From contig NZ_JANBBE010000014.1 of NCBI RefSeq assembly GCF_024648825.1, positions 62,001 to 126,000 of the forward strand: DNA of 64,000 nucleotides, read 5' to 3'. Source of the DNA: Lentzea californiensis (GTDB lineage: Bacteria; Actinomycetota; Actinomycetes; Mycobacteriales; Pseudonocardiaceae). The translations under genes were made by a program, and so were the position numbers. Shown here piece by piece: positions 17,743-25,905 of the stretch. The number at the start of each line of letters is the position of its first letter. Within the stretch, counting starts at the first letter, position 1. The notes below the pieces were generated by a model, which worked only from the letters and a program-made list of their open reading frames with translations, did not search any database and was not told where the DNA came from.

Positions 17743-17781
17743 ACCTGGAGTTGGCGGTGTTCACAGTTGCCAACTCCAGGT
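17743..17781. repeat. 13-bp perfect inverted repeat between yajC and secD
   Basis: ACCTGGAGTTGGC at 17743-17755 and its exact complement at 17769-17781 flank a 13-base loop. It lies in the 129-base gap between yajC and secD, transcribed on the minus strand. No T-run follows on that strand, so it may partly attenuate or process the mRNA rather than end it. Confidence 0.7.
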
Positions 17782-17797
17782 GTCACGAGCCTGTCGG

Positions 17798-18172
17798 TTA
17801 CTTCTTGGCGCTGTGGTCCAGGGGCTCGGCGACCTGTGCGGTGGTCGCGGGCACCTCTTCCTCCGCGTCGTCGGTCTTGTCCTCGATCACGGCCTCGTCG
17901 GTCTCGGCGACCTTCTCGCGGATGGCGGCACGCAGCCAGCGCGTGACGACCCCCTCGGAGATCTCGATGTCGATGGTGGTCTCGTGGCTCGCGTCGGCAA
18001 CGGTGCCGTACAGGCCTGAGGTCGTCATCACCTTGTCGCCAGGGGCGAGCGAGTCCTGCAGGTTCTTCTGCTCGGCCATCGCCCGCTTCTGCTTGCGCGC
18101 GCTGAGGAACAGCGGCACCGCCAGCAGAACCAGAAGCAACGGGAACATCAAAGACGAAAGGTTGCCCATCAT
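17798..18172 (-). CDS. yajC: Preprotein translocase subunit YajC
   Basis: This 124-residue protein has one N-terminal transmembrane helix (about 7-25), followed by the YajC core: RKQKRAMAEQKNLQDSLAPG and DKVMTTSGLYGTV near 47. An acidic cytoplasmic tail (DKTDDAEEEVPATT) ends in a lysine pair. YajC is an accessory of the SecDF complex. It starts at MMGN; either adjacent ATG could serve. It sits in the ruvB-yajC-secD order typical of actinobacteria. Confidence 0.93.
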   Translation of the reverse strand: MMGNLSSLMFPLLLVLLAVPLFLSARKQKRAMAEQKNLQDSLAPGDKVMTTSGLYGTVADASHETTIDIEISEGVVTRWLRAAIREKVAETDEAVIEDKTDDAEEEVPATTAQVAEPLDHSAKK

Positions 18173-18241
18173 TCTCCGATCAAGTGGACATGCCTCGACG
18201 CACGTCCGATATGTCCAGGTGCTTTCACCGATTGTGCCAGG

Positions 18242-19255
18242 TCACCACAGTTGATCACCGGCGGGCGGTTCGAGTCCCAGGTGGTACCACGCGGCGGGTG
18301 TCGCCACTCGGCCGCGCGGTGTCCGGGCCAGCATGCCAGCCCGCACCAAATAGGGTTCGCACACCTCTTCCACGGTGGTCGGTTCCTCACCGACGGCGAC
18401 CGCGAGGGTGGAGACGCCGACCGGGCCTCCGTTGAAGGTCTTGACCAGCGCGTTCAGCACCGCGCGGTCGAGCCGGTCGAGGCCGAGCTGGTCGACGTCG
18501 TAGACCTCGAGCGCCTGCTTCGCGATCTCCTCGGTGACCCTGCCGTCGGCCCTGACCTCGGCGAAGTCGCGGACGCGGCGCAGCAGCCGGTTCGCGATGC
18601 GGGGCGTGCCCCTGGACCGGCCGGCGATCTCGATGGCGGCGTCCTCGGCGATGTCGACGCCGAGGATCTTCGCGCTGCGCTTCACGATGAGGTCGAGCTC
18701 GTCGGCGCTGTAGAACTCCATGTGGCCGGTGAAGCCGAACCGGTCGCGCAGCGGGCCGGTCAGCGCACCGGACCTCGTGGTGGCCCCGACCAGCGTGAAC
18801 GGCGCGATGTCGAGCGGGATGCTGGTCGCGCCGGGGCCCTTGCCGACCACGACGTCGACGCGGAAGTCCTCCATCGCGAGGTAGAGCATCTCCTCGGCGG
18901 GGCGGGCCATGCGGTGGATCTCGTCGATGAACAGCACGTCGCCCTCGACCAGGTTCGACAGCATCGCGGCCAGGTCGCCGGCGCGTTCCAGGGCCGGGCC
19001 GCTGGTGATGCGGATGGCCGCGCCGAGCTCCTTCGCGATGATCATGGCGAGGGAGGTCTTGCCCAGGCCGGGAGGGCCGCTGAGCAGGACGTGGTCCGGG
19101 GCCGTGCCGCGGCGCATCGCACCGTGCAGGACGAGCTCGAGCTGCTCGCGGACGCGCTGCTGGCCGACGAACTCGTGCAGGTCGGCCGGGCGCAGGCTGG
19201 TCTCGAGGTCGCGCTCGGCTGGCGCGACGTACGGGCTGAGCTCGTCCTCGGTCAC
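18242..19255 (-). CDS. ruvB: Holliday junction branch migration ATPase RuvB
   Basis: This 337-residue AAA+ motor drives branch migration with RuvA. Its motifs are Walker [17 protein letters not shown] near 60, Walker [13 protein letters not shown] near 105, sensor [20 protein letters not shown] near 155, and a C-terminal winged helix containing [17 protein letters not shown]. The GTG start overlaps the ruvA stop (GTGA). Confidence 0.97.
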   Translation of the reverse strand: MTEDELSPYVAPAERDLETSLRPADLHEFVGQQRVREQLELVLHGAMRRGTAPDHVLLSGPPGLGKTSLAMIIAKELGAAIRITSGPALERAGDLAAMLSNLVEGDVLFIDEIHRMARPAEEMLYLAMEDFRVDVVVGKGPGATSIPLDIAPFTLVGATTRSGALTGPLRDRFGFTGHMEFYSADELDLIVKRSAKILGVDIAEDAAIEIAGRSRGTPRIANRLLRRVRDFAEVRADGRVTEEIAKQALEVYDVDQLGLDRLDRAVLNALVKTFNGGPVGVSTLAVAVGEEPTTVEEVCEPYLVRAGMLARTPRGRVATPAAWYHLGLEPPAGDQLW

Positions 19256-19833
19256 TTGCGCCCCAGGGTCGCGAGCGCCCGGCGCAGGACGGCGGACGTG
19301 GACTGGTCGGGGTTCGCGGCGAGGACGCCGTCGACCGTGGCCTCCGCGGACTTGGCGGCGAAGCCGAGGCCGAGGAGCGCCTCGACGACGTGGTCACGCG
19401 TCTGGCTGTGCGCGGGCGTCGTGGGCGTGGGCAGCTGACCGACCTTGTCGCGCAACTCGATGATGAGGCGTTCCGCGCCCTTCTTGCCGATGCCCGGGAC
19501 CTGCGTGAGCACGGTGATGTTGCCCTCGGCGAGCGCGTGGCGGAGCTTGTCCGGTTCGAGGACGGCGAGGGTCGCCAGGGCGATCCGCGGGCCGATGCCG
19601 CTGACGGTCTGGAGCAGGCTGAACAGCTCGCGGGCCTCGGCGTCGGCGAACCCGAACAGGGTGAGGCTGTCCTCGCGGACGATCAGGGTGGTGGCGAGGC
19701 TCGCCTCCTCGCCGCGGCGCAGGGTGGCGAGCGTGGTCGGCGTCATCTGGACGGCGAACCCTACGCCGCCCACCTCGACGACGGCGTGGTCTAGGCCGAC
19801 GTGCTGCACCTGGCCGCGCAGTGACGAGATCAC
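19252..19833 (-). CDS. ruvA: Holliday junction DNA-binding protein RuvA
   Basis: This 193-residue protein forms the tetrameric junction-binding core. It begins [13 protein letters not shown], has the OB-fold with [10 protein letters not shown], two helix-hairpin-helix elements ([15 protein letters not shown] near 78 and [16 protein letters not shown] near 113) and the C-terminal RuvB-contacting domain. The start is a GTG. It is co-directional with ruvC upstream across a 106-base gap. Confidence 0.97.
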   Translation of the reverse strand: MISSLRGQVQHVGLDHAVVEVGGVGFAVQMTPTTLATLRRGEEASLATTLIVREDSLTLFGFADAEARELFSLLQTVSGIGPRIALATLAVLEPDKLRHALAEGNITVLTQVPGIGKKGAERLIIELRDKVGQLPTPTTPAHSQTRDHVVEALLGLGFAAKSAEATVDGVLAANPDQSTSAVLRRALATLGRK

Positions 19834-19939
19834 CTTTGTCCTCCGGACTTCACGCTCACGCAGGCGTCCCCTCGCGAAGGGGACCCCTTGATTTCATTCT
19901 TCCAGCCGACACCGACAATTTCGGCGCGCCCTGAAGCCG

Positions 19940-20509
19940 TCATGACCCGCTCCGCCGCGCCGCCTCGGCCAGCTTCGCCTTGTGCACGCGGGCGAGCTCG
20001 GCGGCGCGGGCCTGCGCCTCCTCCAGCCGGCTGCGCATCGGCGCGCGCCAGTGGTGGCAGATCGCGAGGGCCAGCGCGTCCGCCGCGTCGGCCGGCTTCG
20101 GCGCGACCTTCAGGCCGAGCAGCTTGGTCACCATGGCGGTCACCTGGGCCTTGTCCGCGCGGCCCGATCCCGTGACGGCGGCCTTCACCTCGGACGGCGT
20201 GTGGAACTCGACCGGCAGGTTTCGTTGCGCGGCGGCCAAAGCGACGACGCCCGACGCCTGCGCGACCCCCATCGCGGTGCTGACGTTGTGCTGTGCGAAG
20301 ACCCGTTCGATGGCGACGACCTGTGGTTCGTAACGGTCCAGCCACACACATACGCCGTCGTACAGCTCGTGCAGGCGCACGGACAGCGGAGCGTCGACAG
20401 GTGTGCGCAGCACATCTACGGCCACGGCGCGCACGACCCGGCCCGGCCCGCCGTCCACGACGCCGAAGCCGCACCTGGTCAGACCGGGGTCGACCCCGAA
20501 CACCCGCAC
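19940..20509 (-). CDS. ruvC: Holliday junction resolvase RuvC
   Basis: The 189-residue endonuclease resolves Holliday junctions in the RuvABC complex. It shows the catalytic acidic residues of the family: [14 protein letters not shown] (Asp near residue 7), QVVAIERVF (Glu near 68) and [15 protein letters not shown] (Asp pair near 140). It starts at the GTG at 20509, with GGGGAG six bases upstream. The reading frame stays open a further 14 codons upstream, but that part contains the SOS box. A basic C-terminal tail extends past the core. Confidence 0.95.
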   Translation of the reverse strand: MRVFGVDPGLTRCGFGVVDGGPGRVVRAVAVDVLRTPVDAPLSVRLHELYDGVCVWLDRYEPQVVAIERVFAQHNVSTAMGVAQASGVVALAAAQRNLPVEFHTPSEVKAAVTGSGRADKAQVTAMVTKLLGLKVAPKPADAADALALAICHHWRAPMRSRLEEAQARAAELARVHKAKLAEAARRSGS

Positions 20510-20530
20510 AACAGCTCCCCGGATCGCCGA

Positions 20531-20546
20531 ACGAACAACAGTTCGA
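20531..20546. promoter_or_regulatory. SOS box upstream of ruvC
   Basis: ACGAACAACAGTTCGA differs from the actinobacterial LexA consensus TCGAAC-N4-GTTCGA at one base. It ends 21 bases upstream of the ruvC GTG. Mycobacterial ruvC is known to be LexA-regulated, which supports the call. Confidence 0.8.
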
Positions 20547-20567
20547 ACCATATCGGGTGCACCTATA

Positions 20568-20580
20568 GGTGACAGTCACC
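20568..20580. repeat. Palindrome GGTGAC-A-GTCACC
   Basis: A perfect 13-base inverted repeat lies between ruvC and the diguanylate cyclase gene, 67 bases before the cyclase start. It could be an operator for either gene; no family match is recognised. Confidence 0.45.
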
Positions 20581-20646
20581 GACACGGTTCGACAAGCCTG
20601 CTCCGCCGTTACTACGGTGGTCGGGTTTCGATCACGGGAGTGACGG

Positions 20647-22131
20647 GTGAAGAGGTTCTGGGCCGTTGCGGGATGCGTCGGCGTCGTCATGGCGATCGCC
20701 ATCCTCTCCGCCCTGGCCGCGCCCCGCGATATCGGTATCGCAATCGACAAGGTCGTGCAGCTCGTCTTCGCCGTCGCGGCGCTGATCGCCTACGCGCGGT
20801 CGCGGGACCGGTGGATGACGGCGGCGATGATCAGCCTCAGCATCGGGTTGTCCGCGTGGATCTGGGGCCAGCAGATCATGGGCGTGCAACTGCCGTCGTC
20901 CACGATCGCGCCGATCGGTTTCACGATGGTGCCGGTGCTCTGCCTGGCCGCCGTGATCGCGAAGGCGCAGAAGCGCCGTTCCGACGACCTGCTGCCGAAC
21001 TCCCGCAGCCGCACGGTGATCGTGCTCGACGGGCTGATCGTGATCGGGTCGCTGTTCGTGCTGACGTGGGTGTCGGCGCTGGAGTCGCTGACCCGCGCGT
21101 GGGCCACCGAAGGCCCTGGGTTCGCCACGGTCATCGCACATCCCGCCGCGTACCTCGTGCTGCTCGTGGCGATCGTGGTGATGTCGTGGACGCATCAGGC
21201 CGTGCGTCAGTGGCCGATGCTCTTCGTGGCACTGGCCGGTATCGCGCAGTCGTCGTCGGGCTGGGTGTTCGCGTACTACATCTCCAAGGGCAACACGGCG
21301 ATCCCGGCGACCGCGGACATCGGCTTCATGCTGTGCCCGGCGTTCTTCCTGCTGAGCGCGCTCGCCCCGGTGCGCAACCTCGACCCCACGCCCGGCCGCA
21401 TGCGCATGGCCGACCTGCTGCACCTGCTCGTGCCGTACCTGCCACTCGCGATCACCGGGCTGTTCGTCAGCTGGAACACCGCGACGGGCGGGCGGCTCAA
21501 CCCGGTCGAGATCTACGTCGGGCTTCTGGTCATGTGCCTCGTGATCGTGCGTCAGCTGTTCACGATGATGGACAACGTCCGGCTGATGGACCAGCTGCGC
21601 GTCTCTCGCGAACAGCTACGGCACGAGGCGACGCACGACCCGTTGACCGGCGTCGCGAACCGGTCGCTCTTCCGGGAACGGCTGGAGCGCGCGCTTTCAG
21701 ACCGTGACCGCTCCACGCCGTTGGTCCTGCTGTTCATCGACGTGGACGGCTTCAAAGCGGTCAACGACAACAACGGACACGCCGAGGGCGACATGGTGCT
21801 CCGCAACGTCGCCGCACGGCTGGTGAACAGCGTGCGGCCGGAGGACACCGTGGCGCGGCTCGGCGGTGACGAGTTCGGTGTGCTGGTCGACGGCGGCGAC
21901 GCCGACGAGATCGGCGACCGGCTGCTCAAGGTGCTGGGGCATCCGCATGAGGTCCACGGCCGGGTGCACCGGGTGCACGCCAGCATCGGTGTGGCGCAAC
22001 GGCTCTCGTACGATCCCATGATCACCGCCGACGACGTGCTCGGGGCCGCGGACGCCGCGATGTACACGGCGAAGCGGCTCGGCAAAGGCATGGTCGTCGT
22101 GCACGGTTCACCGCTTCCGGAGATGACGTGA
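20647..22131 (+). CDS. Membrane-bound diguanylate cyclase (GGDEF)
   Basis: This 494-residue protein has about nine to ten transmembrane helices over residues 5-305 and a C-terminal GGDEF domain at about 325-490. The domain contains HDPLTGVANRSLF, FIDVDGFKAVND, the active-site RLGGDEFGVLV and ADAAMYTAKRLGKG. The catalytic signature is intact, so it should make cyclic di-GMP from GTP in response to a membrane signal. No EAL domain or clear RxxD inhibitory site is seen. The GTG start has GGGAG upstream. Its stop overlaps the DUF985 gene start (GTGA). Confidence 0.93.
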   Translation: MKRFWAVAGCVGVVMAIAILSALAAPRDIGIAIDKVVQLVFAVAALIAYARSRDRWMTAAMISLSIGLSAWIWGQQIMGVQLPSSTIAPIGFTMVPVLCLAAVIAKAQKRRSDDLLPNSRSRTVIVLDGLIVIGSLFVLTWVSALESLTRAWATEGPGFATVIAHPAAYLVLLVAIVVMSWTHQAVRQWPMLFVALAGIAQSSSGWVFAYYISKGNTAIPATADIGFMLCPAFFLLSALAPVRNLDPTPGRMRMADLLHLLVPYLPLAITGLFVSWNTATGGRLNPVEIYVGLLVMCLVIVRQLFTMMDNVRLMDQLRVSREQLRHEATHDPLTGVANRSLFRERLERALSDRDRSTPLVLLFIDVDGFKAVNDNNGHAEGDMVLRNVAARLVNSVRPEDTVARLGGDEFGVLVDGGDADEIGDRLLKVLGHPHEVHGRVHRVHASIGVAQRLSYDPMITADDVLGAADAAMYTAKRLGKGMVVVHGSPLPEMT

Positions 22132-22559
22132 CCCCTGAGCAGTTGATCAGCGACCTCGGCATGCAGGAACTGCCCGTCGAGGGCGGGTACTTCGCGCAGA
22201 CGCACCGGTCCGCCGAGGCGTCCGCGATCGCGTACCTGTTGCGCCGCCCGGATTTCTCCGGCATGCACGTGCTGAAGCACCTGGAGATCTACCACTTCCA
22301 CGCCGGGGCGCCGTTGCGGATGCTGCTGCTGCACCCGGACGGCGCGGCGACCGAGCCGGTGCTGAGCGCGTCGAACCCGCAGGTCGTGGTGCCCGCGGGT
22401 GTGTGGCAGGGCAGCACTCCGGCGGGCGACTGGTCGCTGGTCGGCACGGTGGTGGTGCCGCCGTACACCGACGACGTCGTGGAGTTCGGGCACGCGGACG
22501 ACCTGTGCGCGCGTTATCCCTCACACGCTGCTCTCATTCGGCCCCTGTGCAGGTTCTAG
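22128..22559 (+). CDS. DUF985 cupin-fold protein
   Basis: This 143-residue single-domain cupin begins TPEQLISDLGMQELPVEGGY, with HLEIYHFHAGAPLRMLLL near 60 and PAGVWQGSTP near 100, the typical DUF985 pattern. Family members are small beta-barrel proteins of unknown activity. Its GTG start overlaps the diguanylate cyclase stop, so the two are translationally coupled. Confidence 0.88.
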   Translation: MTPEQLISDLGMQELPVEGGYFAQTHRSAEASAIAYLLRRPDFSGMHVLKHLEIYHFHAGAPLRMLLLHPDGAATEPVLSASNPQVVVPAGVWQGSTPAGDWSLVGTVVVPPYTDDVVEFGHADDLCARYPSHAALIRPLCRF

Positions 22560-22578
22560 CGTCTCTAAGATCCCCGGA

Positions 22579-23382
22579 ATGGCGCTTGTCCCGCTCAACG
22601 GCATCGAGCTGAACGTCCAGACCGAGGGTTCCGGCGATCTCGTCGTGCTCGTGATGGGTACCGGCAGTCCCGGCAGGGTCTGGCGCTCGTACCAGGTACC
22701 CGCGCTGGTCAAGGCCGGGTACCGCGTCGCGTACTTCGACAACCGCGGCATCAGGCCGTCGTCCGAGTGCGCGGAGGGCTTCACGCTCGACGACATGGTC
22801 GCCGACACCGCCGCCGTGATCGAGCACCTGGGCGGCCCGGCGCACGTGATCGGCACGTCGCTGGGCGGCCGCATCACCCAGGAACTGGCGCTGACACGTC
22901 CGGCACTGGTGCGCTCGGCGGTGATGATGGCGACCGCAGGCCGGCCCGAACCGGTGTCGCAGGCCTGGTCGCAGGCGGTGTGCGACCTGCACGACAAGGG
23001 CGTCGAGATCCCGCTGCAGTTCTACGCGGTGGCGTCGGTGGTCAGGAACCTGTCGCAGACGACGCTGACCGACCCGGTCGTCGCCCGCGACTGGCTGCAG
23101 ATGTACGAGTTCGCCGGCAACACGCTCGGCGCGGGCGAACGCATCCAGCTCGGCCTCGGCGAGTACGACACGCGCCTCGCGGCCTACCGCGACATCGCCG
23201 TGCGGTCGCTGGTCATCGGGTTCGCCGACGACGTCGTGCTGCCGCCGCGGTTGTCGCGCGAGGTGGCGGACGCGATCCCCGGCGCGCGGTACGCCGAGGT
23301 CGCGGGTGCCGGGCACGTCGGGTACCTGGAGCGGCCGGACGAGGTGAACCGGCTGCTGGTGGAGTTCCTGGGCGGCGCTTGA
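22579..23382 (+). CDS. Alpha/beta hydrolase
   Basis: The 267 residues have the fold motifs LVVLVMGTGSPGRVW (oxyanion hole), YFDNRGIRPSS, nucleophile elbow VIGTSLGGRI (Ser near 96), a cap region, FADDVVLPP (acid) and GAGHVGYLERPDEV (catalytic His). Enzymes of this type hydrolyse esters, lactones or C-C bonds; the substrate is unknown. It starts at the ATG at 22579. An upstream in-frame extension overlaps the cupin gene and lacks coding character. The stop overlaps the next start by one base (TGATG). Confidence 0.88.
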   Translation: MALVPLNGIELNVQTEGSGDLVVLVMGTGSPGRVWRSYQVPALVKAGYRVAYFDNRGIRPSSECAEGFTLDDMVADTAAVIEHLGGPAHVIGTSLGGRITQELALTRPALVRSAVMMATAGRPEPVSQAWSQAVCDLHDKGVEIPLQFYAVASVVRNLSQTTLTDPVVARDWLQMYEFAGNTLGAGERIQLGLGEYDTRLAAYRDIAVRSLVIGFADDVVLPPRLSREVADAIPGARYAEVAGAGHVGYLERPDEVNRLLVEFLGGA

Positions 23383-23930
23383 TGGTGCGGGTGTCCCCGC
23401 ACGAGCGGTGGCTGGAGATGGTGCGGGAACATCCGGAGCTGCACGAGTTCCTGTCCGGACTGCGTCTCGGCGAGGTGTTGTCCGGCACGGTCGCGGCGGT
23501 CGAGAACTTCGGGGTGTTCGTGCGGCTCGACGGCGGCCCCGCCCACCCGAGCTACCCCGGCGTCGGGTTCGTGACGATCCCGAACCTGTCCTGGCACCAC
23601 GTCGACGACCTGTCCGACGTCGTGGCCGTCGGACAGCGCGTCAGCGGCAAGTTCCTCGAGTACGACACGTTGCAGATGGAGGCCCGGATGTCGTTGAGGG
23701 CGCTGCAGCCGGACCCCTTCCAGGCGTTCGCCGACGCCGTCACCGCCGGACAGGAGTTCCGCGGGCCCGTGACGATGCGAACCCCGATCGGGATGTTCGT
23801 TCTGCTCGCCGACGGCGTCGAGGGCCTGCTCCCCGATGTCGATCTCGCCGTCGGCGACGAGGTCTCCGTCGTCGTCACCGAGATCGACCGGGAGCGGCGC
23901 CGGGTGGTCCTGGCTAGCGGTCGAGGCTGA
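23382..23930 (+). CDS. S1-type RNA-binding protein
   Basis: The 182 residues contain an S1 OB-fold at about 28-105 (GEVLSGTVAAVENFGVFVRL, ISLRALQ-like MSLRALQPD) and a second, shorter S1-like repeat at 120-180 (FRGPVTMRTPIGMFVLLADG, VTEIDRERRRVVLAS). Such proteins bind single-stranded RNA, often on ribosomes; its specific role is unknown. The start overlaps the preceding stop. The 3' end overlaps the converging gene by 17 bases. Confidence 0.85.
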   Translation: MVRVSPHERWLEMVREHPELHEFLSGLRLGEVLSGTVAAVENFGVFVRLDGGPAHPSYPGVGFVTIPNLSWHHVDDLSDVVAVGQRVSGKFLEYDTLQMEARMSLRALQPDPFQAFADAVTAGQEFRGPVTMRTPIGMFVLLADGVEGLLPDVDLAVGDEVSVVVTEIDRERRRVVLASGRG

Positions 23931-24789
23931 ACTCGTCCGTCGTCTCCCCCTTCACCAGCAGGTCGACGCGGCCGCTGAGCACGTAGGTGCCGTGCGGTGT
24001 GCGGGCGGCCGTGGTCGGGGCGGTCTTCCAGTCCCGCTGGGACCTCACCTGCCACGTGCGGGTGTCCAGGAGCGTGACGGCGTTCTTGCCCGGCGCGGCC
24101 AGGCCGTTCGTCACGACCACCAGGCCCTGCGGGGTGAGGGCGAGGCCGTCCGCGCCCGGCAGTTTCGGTGCGGGCAGTTCCTCCACGTGGTTCTGCGTGA
24201 CCTTCAGCAGGGTGCCGTCGGTGTAGTGGCCGGTGACCAGGAATCCCCTGGGGTCCCAGACGATTCCGTTGTTGCCGAACGACGCCCCGCCCAGCCGGGG
24301 GTCGCGGGCGAACGGTGTCACGGTGCCGTCGCGGCCGACCTTCCAGATCGTGTCGCCCAGCGTGCCGGTGACGTAGGCGTTGCCGCGCGGGTCGACGGCG
24401 ACGTCGTTGGCCCCGCCGGGGATGTCGGCGTACTTCAGCGCGCGGCCGGTGCGCAGGTCGAAGATGCCGAGGCCGGACTGACCGGGTTCCGATCGTTCGC
24501 CGAAGCCGATGTCCCCGTAGGTGACCAGCAGCCGGCCGCCGTCCACCTGGAGACCGAACGTGGACACCATGTGGCTTCCGGTGACGAGCGGGCGGACCCG
24601 GCCGTTCGTGCCGACCAGCGACACCGTGCCGTGGCGCAGCGAGCTGACGAGGAACTGGCCGCGGCTCGGATCCCAGGCCACGCCCTCGGGGTGCAGCGAC
24701 GGCGAGCGTGCCTCGATGTGCCTCGGCGTGGCGTGCGCCGTGCCCGTGAACAGCACCAGCACCGCCATGACGGCGAGCAGGACGCGCAT
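23914..24789 (-). CDS. Secreted SMP-30/NHL-type beta-propeller protein
   Basis: This 291-residue protein has a signal peptide (MRVLLAVMAVLVLFTGTAHA) and then repeated propeller blades such as HPEGVAWDPSRGQFLVSS, GGANDVAVDPRGNAYVTG and FGNNGIVWDPRGFLVTGH. It resembles SMP-30/gluconolactonase-like sugar-binding propellers. No lactonase metal site can be confirmed. The ATG at 24789 has GGAGGA just upstream. It is divergent from a MarR regulator across an 81-base region with a palindrome, so MarR control is likely. Confidence 0.85.
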   Translation of the reverse strand: MRVLLAVMAVLVLFTGTAHATPRHIEARSPSLHPEGVAWDPSRGQFLVSSLRHGTVSLVGTNGRVRPLVTGSHMVSTFGLQVDGGRLLVTYGDIGFGERSEPGQSGLGIFDLRTGRALKYADIPGGANDVAVDPRGNAYVTGTLGDTIWKVGRDGTVTPFARDPRLGGASFGNNGIVWDPRGFLVTGHYTDGTLLKVTQNHVEELPAPKLPGADGLALTPQGLVVVTNGLAAPGKNAVTLLDTRTWQVRSQRDWKTAPTTAARTPHGTYVLSGRVDLLVKGETTDEFSLDR

Positions 24790-24817
24790 TGCTTCCTCCA
24801 GTACGAGCACTGATGGT

Positions 24818-24833
24818 TATCAGAGTTCTGATA
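24818..24833. promoter_or_regulatory. Palindromic operator between SMP-30 gene and marR
   Basis: TATCAGAGTTCTGATA has perfect 7-base arms around a central GT. It lies between the two divergent starts, in the expected promoter region of both. It is the best candidate binding site for the MarR protein encoded next to it. Confidence 0.65.
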
Positions 24834-24858
24834 CTCATCCATACTCTTATCACACTCC

Positions 24859-24864
24859 TATGCT
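24859..24864 (+). promoter_or_regulatory. TATGCT -10 element of a leaderless marR transcript
   Basis: The last T lies seven bases before the A of the ATG at 24871, the geometry of leaderless actinobacterial genes. The GGAGGG immediately before the ATG is too close to act as a Shine-Dalgarno. Confidence 0.55.
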
Positions 24865-24870
24865 GGAGGG

Positions 24871-25296
24871 ATGCGCAGCGGTGATCGGATCGGCGGAGAC
24901 ATCAAGCGCGCCGAGCTTGACCTGGTGGCCGCGAAGTCGGCGGCCGTGAAGCCCGCGGGGCTGACCGTGCCGCAGTACGCGGCGCTGCTGGCCCTGAGCG
25001 AGCACCCCGGTGCGCCCGCGGCGACGCTCGCGCGGTTGTGCCTGACCACGCCTCAGACGATGACGACGATCCTGCAGAACCTGGTCGCGCTCGGCCTGGT
25101 GGAGCGCACGTCGAACCAGTGGCAGCGCAACGTCCTGGAGAACCGGCTGACCGAGGCGGGGCAGGCGAGGTTCCGCGAGGCGGACAAGGCCGCGGTGGCG
25201 GTGGAGCAGAGGCTGGCGGACGCGTTCACCGACGAGGAGCGCGCACAGTTGCGCGCGCTCCTGCAGCGGTGTTCGGACGTGCTCAGCGAGCGGTGA
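24871..25296 (+). CDS. MarR-family transcriptional regulator
   Basis: This 141-residue winged-helix protein has LTVPQYAALLALSEHPG, a recognition helix region ATLARLCLTTPQTMTTILQN, and the wing GLVERTSNQWQRNVLENRLT. It is expected to act as a dimeric repressor relieved by small ligands. It is divergent from the secreted propeller gene, its likely target. The mRNA appears leaderless. It converges on the next gene with a 14-base overlap. Confidence 0.9.
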   Translation: MRSGDRIGGDIKRAELDLVAAKSAAVKPAGLTVPQYAALLALSEHPGAPAATLARLCLTTPQTMTTILQNLVALGLVERTSNQWQRNVLENRLTEAGQARFREADKAAVAVEQRLADAFTDEERAQLRALLQRCSDVLSER

Positions 25297-25894
25297 CGAA
25301 CTCGTAGGTCTCGTCGGCCATCCGGGCCAGGAAGCCGTCGCGGTCGAACGCCGGGTCGTCCTCCATCCCCGGTGGCGGCACGTGCACGAAGCCGAAGTGG
25401 CCCGCCTTCGGCACGACCCGCAGGTCCACCTCGGCCGGCGCGGACTTCACCACCTCGACCTCCGACGGCGGCACGAAGGTGTCCAGTTCGCCGACGTAGG
25501 CGAGGATCGGCGTCCGCACCGCGTCGAGTGCGCCGGGGGCCGCGAACCAGCCCGCGGGCGGGGTGTAGAGCACCAGGCGGCTGACTCGGGAATCCCTTGG
25601 CACGTCGAGGGGCTCGCCCTCCTTGCTCCACGGCGTCGCGCCCGCGAGGCACAACCCCGCCCAAGCGCCGATCGAGTGACCGATCACGGCCACCTCGGCG
25701 TCCGGGGCGACGTCGCGCAGGGCCTCCACCAGGCCGAGAGGGCGGGCCAGGTAGTCGTCCCAGGTGGCCTGCTGCGGGTGCAGGCGCGGGAACGACGGCG
25801 CGATGACCTGGTGGCCGCGGGCGGTGAAGTGGTCCAGCAGCGGGCGGTGCCGCTTTGGGTCACCGCCGCCGCCTACCGCGAAGAGCACGATCAC
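25283..25894 (-). CDS. Small alpha/beta hydrolase
   Basis: The 203 residues have the nucleophile elbow VAVIGHSIGAWAG (Ser near 75), the acid in YVGELDTFVPP near 135 and the catalytic His in KAGHFGFVH near 165, so the triad is complete. It resembles dienelactone-hydrolase-like enzymes. The substrate is unknown. It lies 11 bases downstream of the SDR gene on the same strand, so the two are probably cotranscribed. Confidence 0.84.
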   Translation of the reverse strand: MIVLFAVGGGGDPKRHRPLLDHFTARGHQVIAPSFPRLHPQQATWDDYLARPLGLVEALRDVAPDAEVAVIGHSIGAWAGLCLAGATPWSKEGEPLDVPRDSRVSRLVLYTPPAGWFAAPGALDAVRTPILAYVGELDTFVPPSEVEVVKSAPAEVDLRVVPKAGHFGFVHVPPPGMEDDPAFDRDGFLARMADETYEFVTAR

Positions 25895-25905
25895 GAACTA
25901 CCCCC

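Noticed and set aside
24865-24870. GGAGGG as Shine-Dalgarno for marR
   Set aside because: It ends directly at the ATG, leaving no spacing; leaderless initiation from TATGCT fits better.
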